From Bradyrhizobium sp. SZCCT0153 (lineage in GTDB: Bacteria > Pseudomonadota > Alphaproteobacteria > Rhizobiales > Xanthobacteraceae), in assembly GCF_018129995.1 (NCBI RefSeq), contig NZ_JAFCKS010000004.1, positions 434,001-498,000 of the forward strand: DNA of 64,000 nucleotides, in the 5' to 3' direction. The notes under the pieces were generated by a model. It worked only from the letters and a program-made list of their open reading frames with translations. It did no database searches and was not told the origin of the DNA. Positions 24,386-32,926 of the stretch are shown here, piece after piece; the stretch's first letter is position 1, and the number at the start of each line of letters is the position of its first letter. Both the position numbers and the translations under genes were made by a program.

Positions 24386-24595
24386 ATGACAGAGTTGAGT
24401 GAACGGACCAAAGCGAACATGGACGTCGTCCTGGAGGAGACGTGTCGCCAATTGCCGCATGGCGGCGATCACGACAGCCGCAGGTTCATCGCCGAGCGCC
24501 TGATCGAGGCGGCACAGTCCGGTCACTCCACGCTCGGTGAGCTCGGCATCGTTGCGCGGCGCGCGCTCGCGGAGCTCATCGCGAAGAACGGTTAG
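24386..24595 (+). CDS. Small conserved-type protein, 69 residues
   Basis: Starts at ATG 24386 with MTELSERTKANMDVVLEET and ends in an Ala-rich helix. It is soluble, helical and mildly acidic, with no recognised domain. The frame extends upstream but those codons are unlike coding sequence. Wording of this kind occurs in rhizobial hypothetical proteins. It is divergent from the monooxygenase fusion, 230 bases away. Confidence 0.55.
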   Translation: MTELSERTKANMDVVLEETCRQLPHGGDHDSRRFIAERLIEAAQSGHSTLGELGIVARRALAELIAKNG

Positions 24596-24674
24596 GGCGC
24601 TGCGGCGCTTGCTTCCCCATGGGACGCGGACGTAACCTGACGGCGAACCCGTCCGCGCATCGAGATCCACCAAG

Positions 24675-26132
24675 ATGCGGTCCTTGCTCGCGCTTGCTGC
24701 GGCTTCCGCATTCCTTTGCACCGGCCCGGCCGCGGCCCAGCCCGCCGGACAGTTTCCATTCGCTTTGACGCGTGAAGGACAGATGCTCGGCGCCGTCGAA
24801 GGCGAAGTCGCGTCCTTCAGGGGGCTGGCCTATGCAGCGCCGCCGGTCGGCGCCCTGCGCTGGCGTCCCCCGCAGGCCACGGCCGAGAACGCCGAGATGC
24901 ACACCGCCTATGAGTACGGCGCGCCCTGCCTTCAGCCATCGCTGCCGGGCGCGCGCGAGGATTGCCTCACGCTGAACGTGTTCCGTCCCTTCGGGGTCGA
25001 CGGCCCGCTGCCGGTGATGGTGTTCATCCATGGCGGCGCCTTCGTCACCGGCACCGCGAACGATCCGCTGTTCGACGGCGCGAAACTCGCGCAGGCCGGC
25101 CTGATCGTAGTGACCGTGAATTTTCGTCTCGGCGCGCTCGGCTGGCTCATTGACCCCGATCTGTCGGAAGGCGGTTCGGGCAATTACGGTCTGATGGACC
25201 AGATTGCGGCGCTGCATTGGGTGCACGACAACATCGCGGCCTTCGGCGGCGATCCGGGCAACGTCACGCTGTTCGGCAGCGGCGCCGGCGCGGCGTCGAT
25301 CGCGCTGCTGATGCTGTCCGCGCAATCGCGCGATCTCTTCCAGAAAGCCATTCTGCAATCGGTGCCCGGCCGTATGCGACTGCGCTCGGCGCAGGAGGCG
25401 GAGCTCGTGGGCCGGCAATTCGTGGCGGCGCTTGGGCGGCAGGCGGATCCGCGCGCGGCCGAGCCGCGACGCCTGCTCGCCGCCGAAAGGCATCTGCTGG
25501 AAAAATCGTCGCGCAGCTTCGCGCCGATGATCGATGGAAGCCTGGTGATCGAGGATCCTGCCGCGGGCTTTGCGGCCGGACATGAGAGCCGCATTCCCCT
25601 GATGATCGGCTCGAACGACGACGAGACGAATTTCGACAGCGAGCTGGAAATCAAGGAGGAGCTTGCATCGTCCGGCACCACCAGCGATGAGCTGCGCAAG
25701 CTCTATCCGGACCTCGCCGGGTCTTCGGAGCTTGCGGCGAGGTTCTACACCGACAAGGCCTTCTCGGAGCCGGTGAGGCTATTGGCGCGCCTGCATGCGG
25801 CAAGCGGCGCGCCGACCTTTCGTTATCGCTTCGCCTATGTGCCGGAGGCGCGGCGCGCAAATCCCGAGGGCGGTCACGGGCGCGAGTTGCAGTTCATCTT
25901 CGGCGTGGAAGGCGTGCCCGGTGCGGGGATCCTGTCACGAAGTGATCGCGAGGTCGCAAGCCGCATGCGCGCCTATTGGATCAACTTCGCCAGGAGCGGC
26001 GATCCCAACGGCCCCGACCTGCCACGCTGGGACGTTGCGGCAGGCCGCGATCGCCTGCTGCTGATCACGAACGATCGGATCGCGAGCGGAGACGACCCCT
26101 GGACGGAGCGTCTCGACCGGCTCGGGCGCTAG
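24675..26132 (+). CDS. Carboxylesterase-family (type B) protein lacking the nucleophile serine
   Basis: A 485-residue exported protein with a signal peptide ending near GPAAAQP. The type B carboxylesterase fold is clear: EDCLTLNVFRP (95-105), oxyanion loop HGGAF (119-123), NYGLMDQIAALHWVHDNIAAFGGDP, acidic residue E317 in SNDDETNF, and His401 in GGHGRELQFIFG. The nucleophile elbow, normally FGESAG, reads FGSGAG: Ser is replaced by Gly203 and the preceding Glu by Ser202. Classical esterase activity is therefore doubtful unless Ser202 takes over. Otherwise the gene is intact, so it may act as a non-catalytic binding protein. Confidence 0.85.
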   Translation: MRSLLALAAASAFLCTGPAAAQPAGQFPFALTREGQMLGAVEGEVASFRGLAYAAPPVGALRWRPPQATAENAEMHTAYEYGAPCLQPSLPGAREDCLTLNVFRPFGVDGPLPVMVFIHGGAFVTGTANDPLFDGAKLAQAGLIVVTVNFRLGALGWLIDPDLSEGGSGNYGLMDQIAALHWVHDNIAAFGGDPGNVTLFGSGAGAASIALLMLSAQSRDLFQKAILQSVPGRMRLRSAQEAELVGRQFVAALGRQADPRAAEPRRLLAAERHLLEKSSRSFAPMIDGSLVIEDPAAGFAAGHESRIPLMIGSNDDETNFDSELEIKEELASSGTTSDELRKLYPDLAGSSELAARFYTDKAFSEPVRLLARLHAASGAPTFRYRFAYVPEARRANPEGGHGRELQFIFGVEGVPGAGILSRSDREVASRMRAYWINFARSGDPNGPDLPRWDVAAGRDRLLLITNDRIASGDDPWTERLDRLGR

Positions 26133-26149
26133 GGCTGGATGAGCTGGAC

Positions 26150-26329
26150 TTAAGCCGCGAGCTCGACGCGCGGCGCCGGGCTCAGCCGGTCTTCCTCGAG
26201 ATAGTCCATCGCACCGTCCTTCTCGACGGCGTAGAACTGCTGGCCTTCCTTCGACCTGTAGGCGGCGCGAACGACGCCGCGGCGGCCCTTGTCACTGTTG
26301 ACGACGTCCCCCAGCGCAAACTTCTTCAT
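26150..26329 (-). CDS. Small protein, 59 residues, SH3-like beta fold suggested
   Basis: ATG 26329 to TAA 26150, too short for most gene callers. The product begins MKKFALGDVVNSDKGRRGVV and continues with YRSKEGQQFYAVEKDGAMDYL. This alternation of short beta strands resembles small SH3-barrel proteins, but no family is recognised with certainty. The clean frame and a typical initial MKKF support a real gene. It is convergent with the carboxylesterase-like gene. Confidence 0.65.
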   Translation of the reverse strand: MKKFALGDVVNSDKGRRGVVRAAYRSKEGQQFYAVEKDGAMDYLEEDRLSPAPRVELAA

Positions 26330-26471
26330 CTTACGTCTCGCTTGTCTTCAGGCCGATTCCTTCGGCCACGCCGGCGATTTTGTGCGGTGAATCGTTAACG
26401 TCTTGCTAACCATAGGAGTTTGCCTATGCTCGCGGCCGATCGTATGTGGCCAACGAGATGAGCTTCCACCA

Positions 26472-27275
26472 ATGACGCGGTTTCCTACCTTCTTCCTGTC
26501 GCATGGCGGCGGCCCCTGGCCTTTCATGGAGGACAGGCGGGTGCAATATGCCAGGACCGCCGAAGAGTTCGGCCGGTTGCCGCAGCTTCTGCCCGAGAAA
26601 CCCAAGGCGGTGCTCGTCATCACCGGCCATTGGGAGGCCGACGCCTTCACCGTGTCGACCTCGGCGCATCCGCCGATGGTGTACGATTATTACGGTTTCC
26701 CCGAGCATACCTATCACCTGAAATATCCGGCGCCGGGCCGGCCCGAGCTCGCCGCGGAGGTGAAGGCGCTGCTCACGCGCGCCGGCCTCGATTGCCGGGA
26801 GGATCCCAATCAGGGCTTCGATCACGGCACCTTCGTGCCGCTCGGGCTGATGTATCCGAACGCCGACATGCCGATCGTGCTGCTGTCGCTGAGATCGACC
26901 TATGATGCGGCGGAGCACGTCAGGGCCGGGGAGGCGATCGCATCGCTGCGCGATGAAGGCATTTTGATCGTCGGCAGCGGGCTCACCTATCACAACATGC
27001 GTGGCTTCGGTCGGGCAGAGTCGAAACCGGTCTCGTATGATTTCGAGGCCTATTTGAACGAGGCGATCAGCCACAAGGATGCGGCGCGCCGCAACGCGAT
27101 GCTGGTTGACTGGGAGAACGCCCCGAGCGCGCGCCTGGCCCATCCGCGCGAAGATCATCTGCTGCCGCTGATGGTGGCCGCCGGCGCCGCCGGCAGCGAC
27201 GTCGGCCATCGCGTTTTTGTCGACGAGGTCGCAAACGTCGCGATGGCGTCGTATGTGTTCGGCAATCAGCCCTGA
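26472..27275 (+). CDS. Class III extradiol ring-cleavage dioxygenase, LigB/DODA type
   Basis: A 267-residue cytoplasmic enzyme starting MTRFPTFFLSHGGGP at ATG 26472. The metal ligands are seen in SHGGGP (His11), TGHWEAD, the FDHGTFVPLG segment and the C-terminal HPREDHLLPLMVA. It matches the YgiD/4,5-DOPA dioxygenase group that opens catechol rings using iron or zinc. The natural substrate is unknown. It stands alone with no aromatic pathway neighbours. Confidence 0.85.
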   Translation: MTRFPTFFLSHGGGPWPFMEDRRVQYARTAEEFGRLPQLLPEKPKAVLVITGHWEADAFTVSTSAHPPMVYDYYGFPEHTYHLKYPAPGRPELAAEVKALLTRAGLDCREDPNQGFDHGTFVPLGLMYPNADMPIVLLSLRSTYDAAEHVRAGEAIASLRDEGILIVGSGLTYHNMRGFGRAESKPVSYDFEAYLNEAISHKDAARRNAMLVDWENAPSARLAHPREDHLLPLMVAAGAAGSDVGHRVFVDEVANVAMASYVFGNQP

Positions 27276-27301
27276 ATCGCGCGGCTGCCCGCAATCACAA
27301 T

Positions 27302-28021
27302 TTACGCCAACGTCGCGTCGATCTTTCTCGCGGTATCCGTTCCGAGCAATTGCTCATAGCGAGCCTTGACGGCGGCGTAACATTCGCACGTGCCTTCCTC
27401 CAGTCCCTCGGCATCCAGAATCCTGATCTTGCCGCGCGCGTAACGGATCAGACCGGCCGCTTGCAGCGTGCGTGCGACGACGGTCACGCTCGATCGCCGA
27501 GCGCCCAGCATCTGTCCGAGATATTCCTGCGTGAACTGGAGTTGGTCGCTGCCGGACAAGTCACGCGCGCGCAGCAGCCAGCGACAGAGCCGGGCCTGGA
27601 CGCTATGCGAGGCGAAGCACGCTGCCGACTGCTGGGCTTGGGCGTAGACGGCCTGCTCATGCCGCATAAGGAGCGCCAACAACCTGGGACTCTGGAGCGT
27701 GGCCGTCTTCAGCGCATCCATATTGCAGACGACGATGTCTCCGCCAAGTTGAACGATGCCGCGACAGAGGGACATCCGCCCGTCCAGCGCCGCGGCTGCG
27801 CCGACGACGCCATCGATTCCGACCATCGCAGTTTCAATCATCTCTCCGGTCGAGAGGGTCACCACCAGCGAGACCACTGCGCCGGCAGGAAAGTAAACGG
27901 AGCGAATTTCCTGATCGGCCTCGAACAGCAGAGAATGCTGCTCGAAGGCGACTGTCTTCAAGTGCGGTTCGAGGATTCTGAAATCGGTTTCGGAAAGATG
28001 CCTCAGCAAGAGGTTCTTCAT
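27302..28021 (-). CDS. Crp/Fnr-family transcriptional regulator
   Basis: A 239-residue regulator. An N-terminal cyclic-nucleotide-binding-type beta roll (SLLFEADQEIRSVYFPAGAVVSLV, then TAMVGIDGVVGAAAALDG) is followed by a C-terminal winged helix with recognition helix GARRSSVTVVARTLQAAGLI. No N-terminal iron-sulfur cysteine set is present, so it is not FNR/FixK-like in oxygen sensing. A frameshifted relative lies at 28670-28872. Targets unknown. Confidence 0.88.
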   Translation of the reverse strand: MKNLLLRHLSETDFRILEPHLKTVAFEQHSLLFEADQEIRSVYFPAGAVVSLVVTLSTGEMIETAMVGIDGVVGAAAALDGRMSLCRGIVQLGGDIVVCNMDALKTATLQSPRLLALLMRHEQAVYAQAQQSAACFASHSVQARLCRWLLRARDLSGSDQLQFTQEYLGQMLGARRSSVTVVARTLQAAGLIRYARGKIRILDAEGLEEGTCECYAAVKARYEQLLGTDTARKIDATLA

Positions 28022-28188
28022 GCGTCGCTCCCTGGGACAGGCGGGAGCGCAGAGAACTCTCAGCTATCGGTGCCTCATGCGGATATCCGATAATGGAACA
28101 ACAGTAAGAGCCGTACCGCACATAGCGAGTCTTTATTTCACTATGCCAGATTTTGACATAAGGATCGAAGGGAATCCGGTCGAGAACG

Positions 28189-28461
28189 TCAGTAAGGCTC
28201 GCCTGTATCTGCGGCGCGACAGCTAACCGCTGCGGGGCCTTCACATGTCTCGGCGAGCAGCCGAATGCGATAGATGGGCTCCCGTCTTGGACCCAGAAGC
28301 TCGATCCGCCATTCGGCATTTTTTTCGAGAATGCAGTCTCGCGCCAAATCCCCGAACACTCTCGTCGTTTCCGTCCACGCAGATTTATGATCCGCGATCT
28401 CGGCCAGATGTTCGACCGTGCCGCCGTCGCACCTGGTAATCCGGAAGTAATGGTCGGGCAT
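28189..28461 (-). CDS. DUF6894-like small protein, 90 residues
   Basis: Starts MPDHYFRITRCDGGTVEHL at ATG 28461, with GGAG upstream. The layout of an initial beta strand, a helix with AWTETTRVFGDLARD, and WRIELLGPRREPIYRI matches the small DUF6894 family that is very abundant in Bradyrhizobium. The frame runs further upstream but without coding character. Function unknown. Confidence 0.65.
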   Translation of the reverse strand: MPDHYFRITRCDGGTVEHLAEIADHKSAWTETTRVFGDLARDCILEKNAEWRIELLGPRREPIYRIRLLAETCEGPAAVSCRAADTGEPY

Positions 28462-28669
28462 GATGCGCTCCGAACGGCCGCGAGGGATATCACTCAGTCT
28501 GACCGGTCCGCCAATTATGTCAGCTAACGCACATAAGGACCCTGGGCGCCTGTACCTGCAAATGCAAGCGAAATCGGGCGCATGGCCTGAGACTGAATCT
28601 CGCAAAGGTTGAATCGTGACGCCGGCTTTTGGGCGGGACCCGGCGGTCCGCACTCCAGCGTGCCTATTC

Positions 28670-28872
28670 TCCTCGTTTCCAGAAGTTCGCCGGAACAGCG
28701 TTTCGCTGGTCGCTCATGCTCTTCAGCAGGCGAACGTCATTCGATTCAGCCGCGGCCACATCGAGTCGTCAACGTCGCAGAGCTCAATAAGGCGACCCGC
28801 GAATGCTATCGCGCGGTGAAGTTGCAGTACAAGCGGCTCCGGTTTTCTCCGGAAGAGAAATCCGAGGCTTGA
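28670..28872 (+). pseudogene. Frameshifted C-terminal remnant of a Crp/Fnr regulator
   Basis: One frame reads RRNSVSLVAHALQQANVIRF followed by SRGHIE up to about 28766. The frame one base shifted continues VNVAELNKATRECYRAVKLQ and YKRL up to the stop at 28870-28872. Together they align with the winged-helix and C-terminal tail of the intact regulator at 27302-28021. A single missing base near 28767 explains the break. The nucleotide-binding domain is absent upstream, so this is a truncated and frameshifted leftover. Confidence 0.75.
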
Positions 28873-28878
28873 ACAAGC

Positions 28879-29139
28879 CTAACCGTACTTCAGCTTCATC
28901 ACCAGAATGCCGCCGGCGAGCACCATGGTGACGGTGTTGGCGGCGACCAGCGGAGCGTCGCCGGAGAGCAGGCCGTATATCAGCCAGAGTGCCAGGCCCA
29001 GCACCATGATCAGGAACATGCCGAGCGAAATGTCGCGCGCCGAACGGGTCTTCCAGACCTTGATGGCCTGGGGCGCGTAGGCGATTGTGGTGCAGGTGGC
29101 GGCAGCGAAGCCGATCAGCTTGATCGCGAAGGGGTCCAT
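28879..29139 (-). CDS. SemiSWEET sugar transporter
   Basis: An 86-residue protein with three membrane helices and the PQ-loop motif in TTIAYAPQAIKVWKTRSA. Half-size SWEETs dimerise to make a facilitator for mono- or disaccharides. The sequence closely resembles, from memory, the Bradyrhizobium SemiSWEET reported to carry sucrose. Its stop lies just past the Crp remnant's stop on the other strand. The glycogen genes glgA and glgC lie downstream on the same strand, 0.25 kb away. Confidence 0.9.
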   Translation of the reverse strand: MDPFAIKLIGFAAATCTTIAYAPQAIKVWKTRSARDISLGMFLIMVLGLALWLIYGLLSGDAPLVAANTVTMVLAGGILVMKLKYG

Positions 29140-29206
29140 GGCGGCTCTATAACATTGATTCGGCGGCGGCAGAGCGTCTGAGGCGGCCCTCCAGGCGGCA
29201 GTCTGC

Positions 29207-29346
29207 CCGCGCCTCGTCCTTCGAGACGGCGCTTAGGCCCCCCTCAGGATGAGGCTGGGCAGCACGGTGCTGTGGAAATTGTTGCCGCATATTCGGCCCT
29301 CATCCCGAGGAGGCCGCGGATGCGGGCGTCTCGACGGATGCGCCGC
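29207..29346. repeat. Two adjacent copies of a CTCATCCTGAGG-type intergenic repeat
   Basis: Copy one spans about 29207-29256 (GCCTCGTCCTTCGAGACGGC to CCTCAGGATGAGG). Copy two spans about 29298-29340 (CCTCATCCCGAGGAGGC to GCGTCTCGACGGATG). Each is an imperfect palindrome, and both resemble the elements at 17390-17486. They fill the gap between the SemiSWEET and glgA genes. Confidence 0.6.
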
Positions 29347-29382
29347 AGGAAGCCGCTATTCAAATGCGAGAGGCCTGCCGCT

Positions 29383-30837
29383 TCAGGTGCGTCGAGCAAT
29401 GAGATCGCGATAGAGCGCGGCATAGTCGCCTGCGCGGTTGCGCCAGGACACGTCGGTTGCAAGGCCGCTCAATTGCAGCCGGCGCCAGGTCGGCTTGTCG
29501 TGGAAGGCGGTGTTGGCCTTGCGCAGTGTGCCGGCGAGGGCGTCCGCGGTGACGGGTGCGAACTTGAAGCCGGTGGCATCGCGGCCTGACGCAGCGGCCT
29601 CGCCGATATCGACAATGGTATCCTCGAGACCGCCGACGCGCGAGACGATGGGCACGGCGCCGTAGCGCAGCGCGCAGAGCTGTGTCAGGCCGCACGGCTC
29701 GAAGCGAGACGGCACGATGAGCGCGTCCGAGCCGGCCTGGATCAGATGCGCGAGAATTTCGTCATAGCCGATCACGACCCCGATCCGGCCGGGGTTCGCA
29801 CGCGCGGCGGCCTGATAGCGATCCTGCAGATCGCGGTCGCCGCTGCCGAGCAGCGCGAGCTGCATGCCTTCGCGCAAAATGGTCGGAATGGCCTCGAGCA
29901 GGAGATCGAGCCCCTTCTGCCAGGACAGGCGGCTGATGACACCGAGCAATGGCGCCTCGTCGGAGGAATCCAGATTGAACTGCTGCTGGAGCACGGCCTT
30001 GTTTGCGGCCCGGAACGTGAGGTCCTCCGCGCCGAAGCGGTAGGCGATGTGCGGGTCGCGTTGCGGGTTCCACACCTCGATGTCGATGCCGTTGAGGATA
30101 CCGCTCAGCACGCTGGCGCGGGCGCGAAGCAGGCCGCCGAACCCCATGCCGCCCTCGTCGCTCTGGATTTCCTGCGCATAGGTCGGCGACACCGTGGTGA
30201 TGCGATCGGCGAACTGCAGGCCTGCCTTCAGGAAACTGATGCCGCCGAAATATTCGAGGGCGTCGACGTTGAAGGCGTGCCAGGGAAGGCCAATCGATCC
30301 GATGAGCTGAGGAGCGAACTTGCCCTGATAGGCCATGTTGTGGATGGTCATCACGGTGGCGGGCCGTGGCCGGTTGTCGTAGTGCAGATAGGCCGGCGTC
30401 AGCCCGGCCTGCCAGTCATGGGCATGCACCACGTCAGGCACGAAGGCGGAAACGAGGCCGTGGCCGATATCGGCCGCGATGCGCGACAGGGCCGCAAAGC
30501 GCACGCCATTGTCCGGCCAGTCGACGCCTTCGGCCGTCACATAAGGGTTGCCAGGCCGCGCGTAGAGATGCGGCACGTCGAGCACGAACAGGTCGAGGCC
30601 GTCATGTGAGCCGGCCAGCAGGCGTCCGGGGCCGCCGAAATAATCCGGCCAGCGCCGGATTTCCTCGGCTCCCCCCAGCAGCCTCATCACGTCGGGATAG
30701 CCCGGCACCAGCGTGCGCATCTCGATGCCATGCGCCTTCAGCGCAATCGGCAGCGCGCCGGCGACGTCCGCGAGCCCGCCGGTCTTGACGATGGGATAGA
30801 CTTCAGAGGCGACCGCGAGGACGCGAACAGGCGTCAT
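29383..30837 (-). CDS. glgA: Glycogen synthase
   Basis: A 484-residue GT5-family enzyme that extends alpha-1,4-glucan from ADP-glucose. The N-terminal ADP-glucose site KTGGLADVAGALP (residues 18-30) and the C-terminal SRFEPCGLTQLCALRYG are intact. Length is normal. Its ATG overlaps the glgC stop (ATGA), so the two are coupled. No branching enzyme or phosphorylase is in the window. Confidence 0.95.
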   Translation of the reverse strand: MTPVRVLAVASEVYPIVKTGGLADVAGALPIALKAHGIEMRTLVPGYPDVMRLLGGAEEIRRWPDYFGGPGRLLAGSHDGLDLFVLDVPHLYARPGNPYVTAEGVDWPDNGVRFAALSRIAADIGHGLVSAFVPDVVHAHDWQAGLTPAYLHYDNRPRPATVMTIHNMAYQGKFAPQLIGSIGLPWHAFNVDALEYFGGISFLKAGLQFADRITTVSPTYAQEIQSDEGGMGFGGLLRARASVLSGILNGIDIEVWNPQRDPHIAYRFGAEDLTFRAANKAVLQQQFNLDSSDEAPLLGVISRLSWQKGLDLLLEAIPTILREGMQLALLGSGDRDLQDRYQAAARANPGRIGVVIGYDEILAHLIQAGSDALIVPSRFEPCGLTQLCALRYGAVPIVSRVGGLEDTIVDIGEAAASGRDATGFKFAPVTADALAGTLRKANTAFHDKPTWRRLQLSGLATDVSWRNRAGDYAALYRDLIARRT

Positions 30838-32096
30838 GTATTGAGCCTGTCGAGCATCGGCTGGGTGATGAGCGAAATGCCCTGTTCGGTGGTGCGGAAG
30901 CGCTTTGCGTCCAGCTCGGGATCCTCGCCGACGACGAGGCCTTCCGGGATCTCGACGCCGCGATCGATCACGACGTTCTTCAAGCGCGCGCCGCGGCCGA
31001 TATTGACGTAGGGCATGATCACAGCGTTCTCGACATTGGCATAGGAGTTGATGCGCACGCCGGTGAACAGCAGCGAACGCCGCAGCGAGGCGCCGGAAAT
31101 GATGCAGCCGCCCGAGACCAGCGAGCTCACGGCCTGGCCGCGGCGACTCTCCTCGTCATGGACGAATTTCGCCGGAGGCGTGATCTCCGAATAGGACCAG
31201 ATCGGCCAGGCGCGGTCGAACAGATCGAGTTCCGGCACCACGTCGGTGAGGTCGATATTGGCGGCCCAATAGGCGTCGACCGTGCCGACGTCGCGCCAGT
31301 AGGAGCGGGGGTCTTCGCCGGAGCGGACGCAGGAGGTCGAGTACTGGTGCGCCATGGCGCGGCCGTGCTTGACGAGGTAGGGAATGATGTCCTTGCCGAA
31401 ATCGTGGTTGGAGTTCGGGTCCTCGGCGTCGCGCTTGAGCTCCTCGAACAGGAATTTCGCGTTGAACACGTAAATGCCCATGCTGGCCAGCGAGACATCC
31501 GGCTTGCCGGGCATCGGCGGCGGATCGGCCGGTTTCTCCAGGAACGACTTGATCCAGCCGTTCTCGTCGATGTGCATGATGCCGAAGCCGGAAGATTCCT
31601 GGCGCGGCATCTCCAGGCAGCCGACGGTGACGTCGGCGCCGCTCTCGACGTGCTGGCGCAGCATCACCTCGTAGTCCATCTTGTAGATGTGGTCGCCGGC
31701 GAGCACGACGATGAAGCGGCAGGCGTGGGATTCGATGATGTCGATGTTCTGGTAGACCGCATCCGCCGTGCCGACATACCACATGTTCTCGGAGACACGC
31801 TGGCTCGCCGGGAGGATGTCGAAGCTCTCGTTGCGCTCGGGGCGGAAGAAGTTCCAGCCCATCTGAAGATGCCGGATCAGGCTGTGCGCCTTGTACTGGG
31901 TCGCGACCGCGATACGGCGAATGCCCGAGTTCACCGCGTTCGACAGCGCGAAATCGATGATGCGGGATTTTCCGCCGAAATAAACCGCGGGCTTGGCGCG
32001 CCGGTCGGTCAACTCCAGCAGCCGGCTGCCGCGTCCGCCGGCCAGAACGAAGGCCAGCGCCTGGCGGGCAAGCGGCTCGGGTCTCGCGGCACTCAT
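30834..32096 (-). CDS. glgC: Glucose-1-phosphate adenylyltransferase
   Basis: A 420-residue ADP-glucose pyrophosphorylase, the first committed step of glycogen synthesis. ATG 32096 follows GGGAGGA; the frame is open upstream but without a ribosome site. The N-terminal motif LAGGRGSRLLELTDRRAKPAV and the substrate loop SGFGIMHIDENGWIKSFLEKP are typical, and a C-terminal left-handed beta-helix begins near ISGASLRRSLLF. It is upstream of and overlaps glgA. Confidence 0.95.
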   Translation of the reverse strand: MSAARPEPLARQALAFVLAGGRGSRLLELTDRRAKPAVYFGGKSRIIDFALSNAVNSGIRRIAVATQYKAHSLIRHLQMGWNFFRPERNESFDILPASQRVSENMWYVGTADAVYQNIDIIESHACRFIVVLAGDHIYKMDYEVMLRQHVESGADVTVGCLEMPRQESSGFGIMHIDENGWIKSFLEKPADPPPMPGKPDVSLASMGIYVFNAKFLFEELKRDAEDPNSNHDFGKDIIPYLVKHGRAMAHQYSTSCVRSGEDPRSYWRDVGTVDAYWAANIDLTDVVPELDLFDRAWPIWSYSEITPPAKFVHDEESRRGQAVSSLVSGGCIISGASLRRSLLFTGVRINSYANVENAVIMPYVNIGRGARLKNVVIDRGVEIPEGLVVGEDPELDAKRFRTTEQGISLITQPMLDRLNT

Positions 32097-32338
32097 TTGA
32101 TCCTCCCACACAGACTGGGGCGCAGCCAAAATCCCTCTCTCACGGAGGGCCTGTCGGGCGCCGTCGGGCAAAGAATAGTAGCGGTAGGAACGGTAAGTCG
32201 GAAAGTAGGTTGTTGGTTGCGAAACGCATGAACCTTAATGCTTTATCGCGGCCCGCGTGGGCCGGCGTTCCCGGATCGGCCGCCGGGATGACGATGGCCG
32301 GGCCAGGCGATCTGTCCGGCCGGCTTGGCTCATCGTCG

Positions 32339-32737
32339 CTATTGGGGCCTGGGCCTGCAGGTATGGAACGGCTGATGGGCAAGGATACCCGTGCACCACG
32401 GGCTTTTCAGGCGAGTGACGATATGCCGCCTGGTTGGCTCGACAGCCAAATTTCCGATCCCGGCCGGTTTGCTGTCCTGCCCGGGCGTTGTCCAGGCGTC
32501 GCCCGTCTTTACGCGGGCCATCCTTGCGGCCATGCCGTCGAGGGCTTCGAACGATCGAACGAGATTGTCATCAAGTGTGGCGGTTTCGGGTGGCGGCCTG
32601 AACTCGAAGCGGTCGCCAGTGACCAACAACAACGTCACGACGACGAGACCGATTGCGCAACATGCCAAGGCAACGGCCGTCGCGATCATGGCACGGTAAT
32701 CGTCCGTATCGTCGCTGAACGGTTGAGACAGCAACAT
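32339..32737 (-). CDS. Possible small membrane protein, 132 residues
   Basis: The N-terminal third has a clear hydrophobic helix (AMIATAVALACCAIGLVVVT) followed by a polar region. No ribosome site is seen at ATG 32737 or at the in-frame ATG 32689. The last 25 residues look like intergenic sequence. The membrane helix is the main support. Confidence 0.35.
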   Translation of the reverse strand: MLLSQPFSDDTDDYRAMIATAVALACCAIGLVVVTLLLVTGDRFEFRPPPETATLDDNLVRSFEALDGMAARMARVKTGDAWTTPGQDSKPAGIGNLAVEPTRRHIVTRLKSPWCTGILAHQPFHTCRPRPQ

Positions 32738-32799
32738 GGATTATGCAAACCGTCGACGCCAGGTGACCTCAATCCCGAATGCTTCCGACCAGGGTTGGC

Positions 32800-32913
32800 C
32801 TAGATCAGGCAAGTCAGGTAAACAACGGCGGCGGTGAGCGCGGTCGCAATCGACCAGAGCGCGGGATCGAAAGTCTCCGCGATCACTTTGGCTTCGGCTC
32901 TTTTCCTTCGCAT
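32800..32913 (-). CDS. Tiny membrane protein, 37 residues
   Basis: ATG 32913 follows GGAGGA by 5 bases. The product has a charged start (MRRKRAEAKVIAETF) and one membrane helix (LWSIATALTAAVVYLTCLI). It follows the 62-residue protein gene on the same strand by 13 bases, so the two probably form an operon. Function unknown. Confidence 0.55.
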   Translation of the reverse strand: MRRKRAEAKVIAETFDPALWSIATALTAAVVYLTCLI

Positions 32914-32926
32914 GGATTTCCTCCAG

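Noticed and set aside
25976..26398. Plus-strand frame past the carboxylesterase-like gene
   Set aside because: It is a shifted shadow of the esterase end and of the 59-codon gene on the minus strand.
28144..28227. 27-codon plus-strand frame upstream of the Crp gene
   Set aside because: It has no ribosome site and overlaps the end of the DUF6894-like gene on the other strand.
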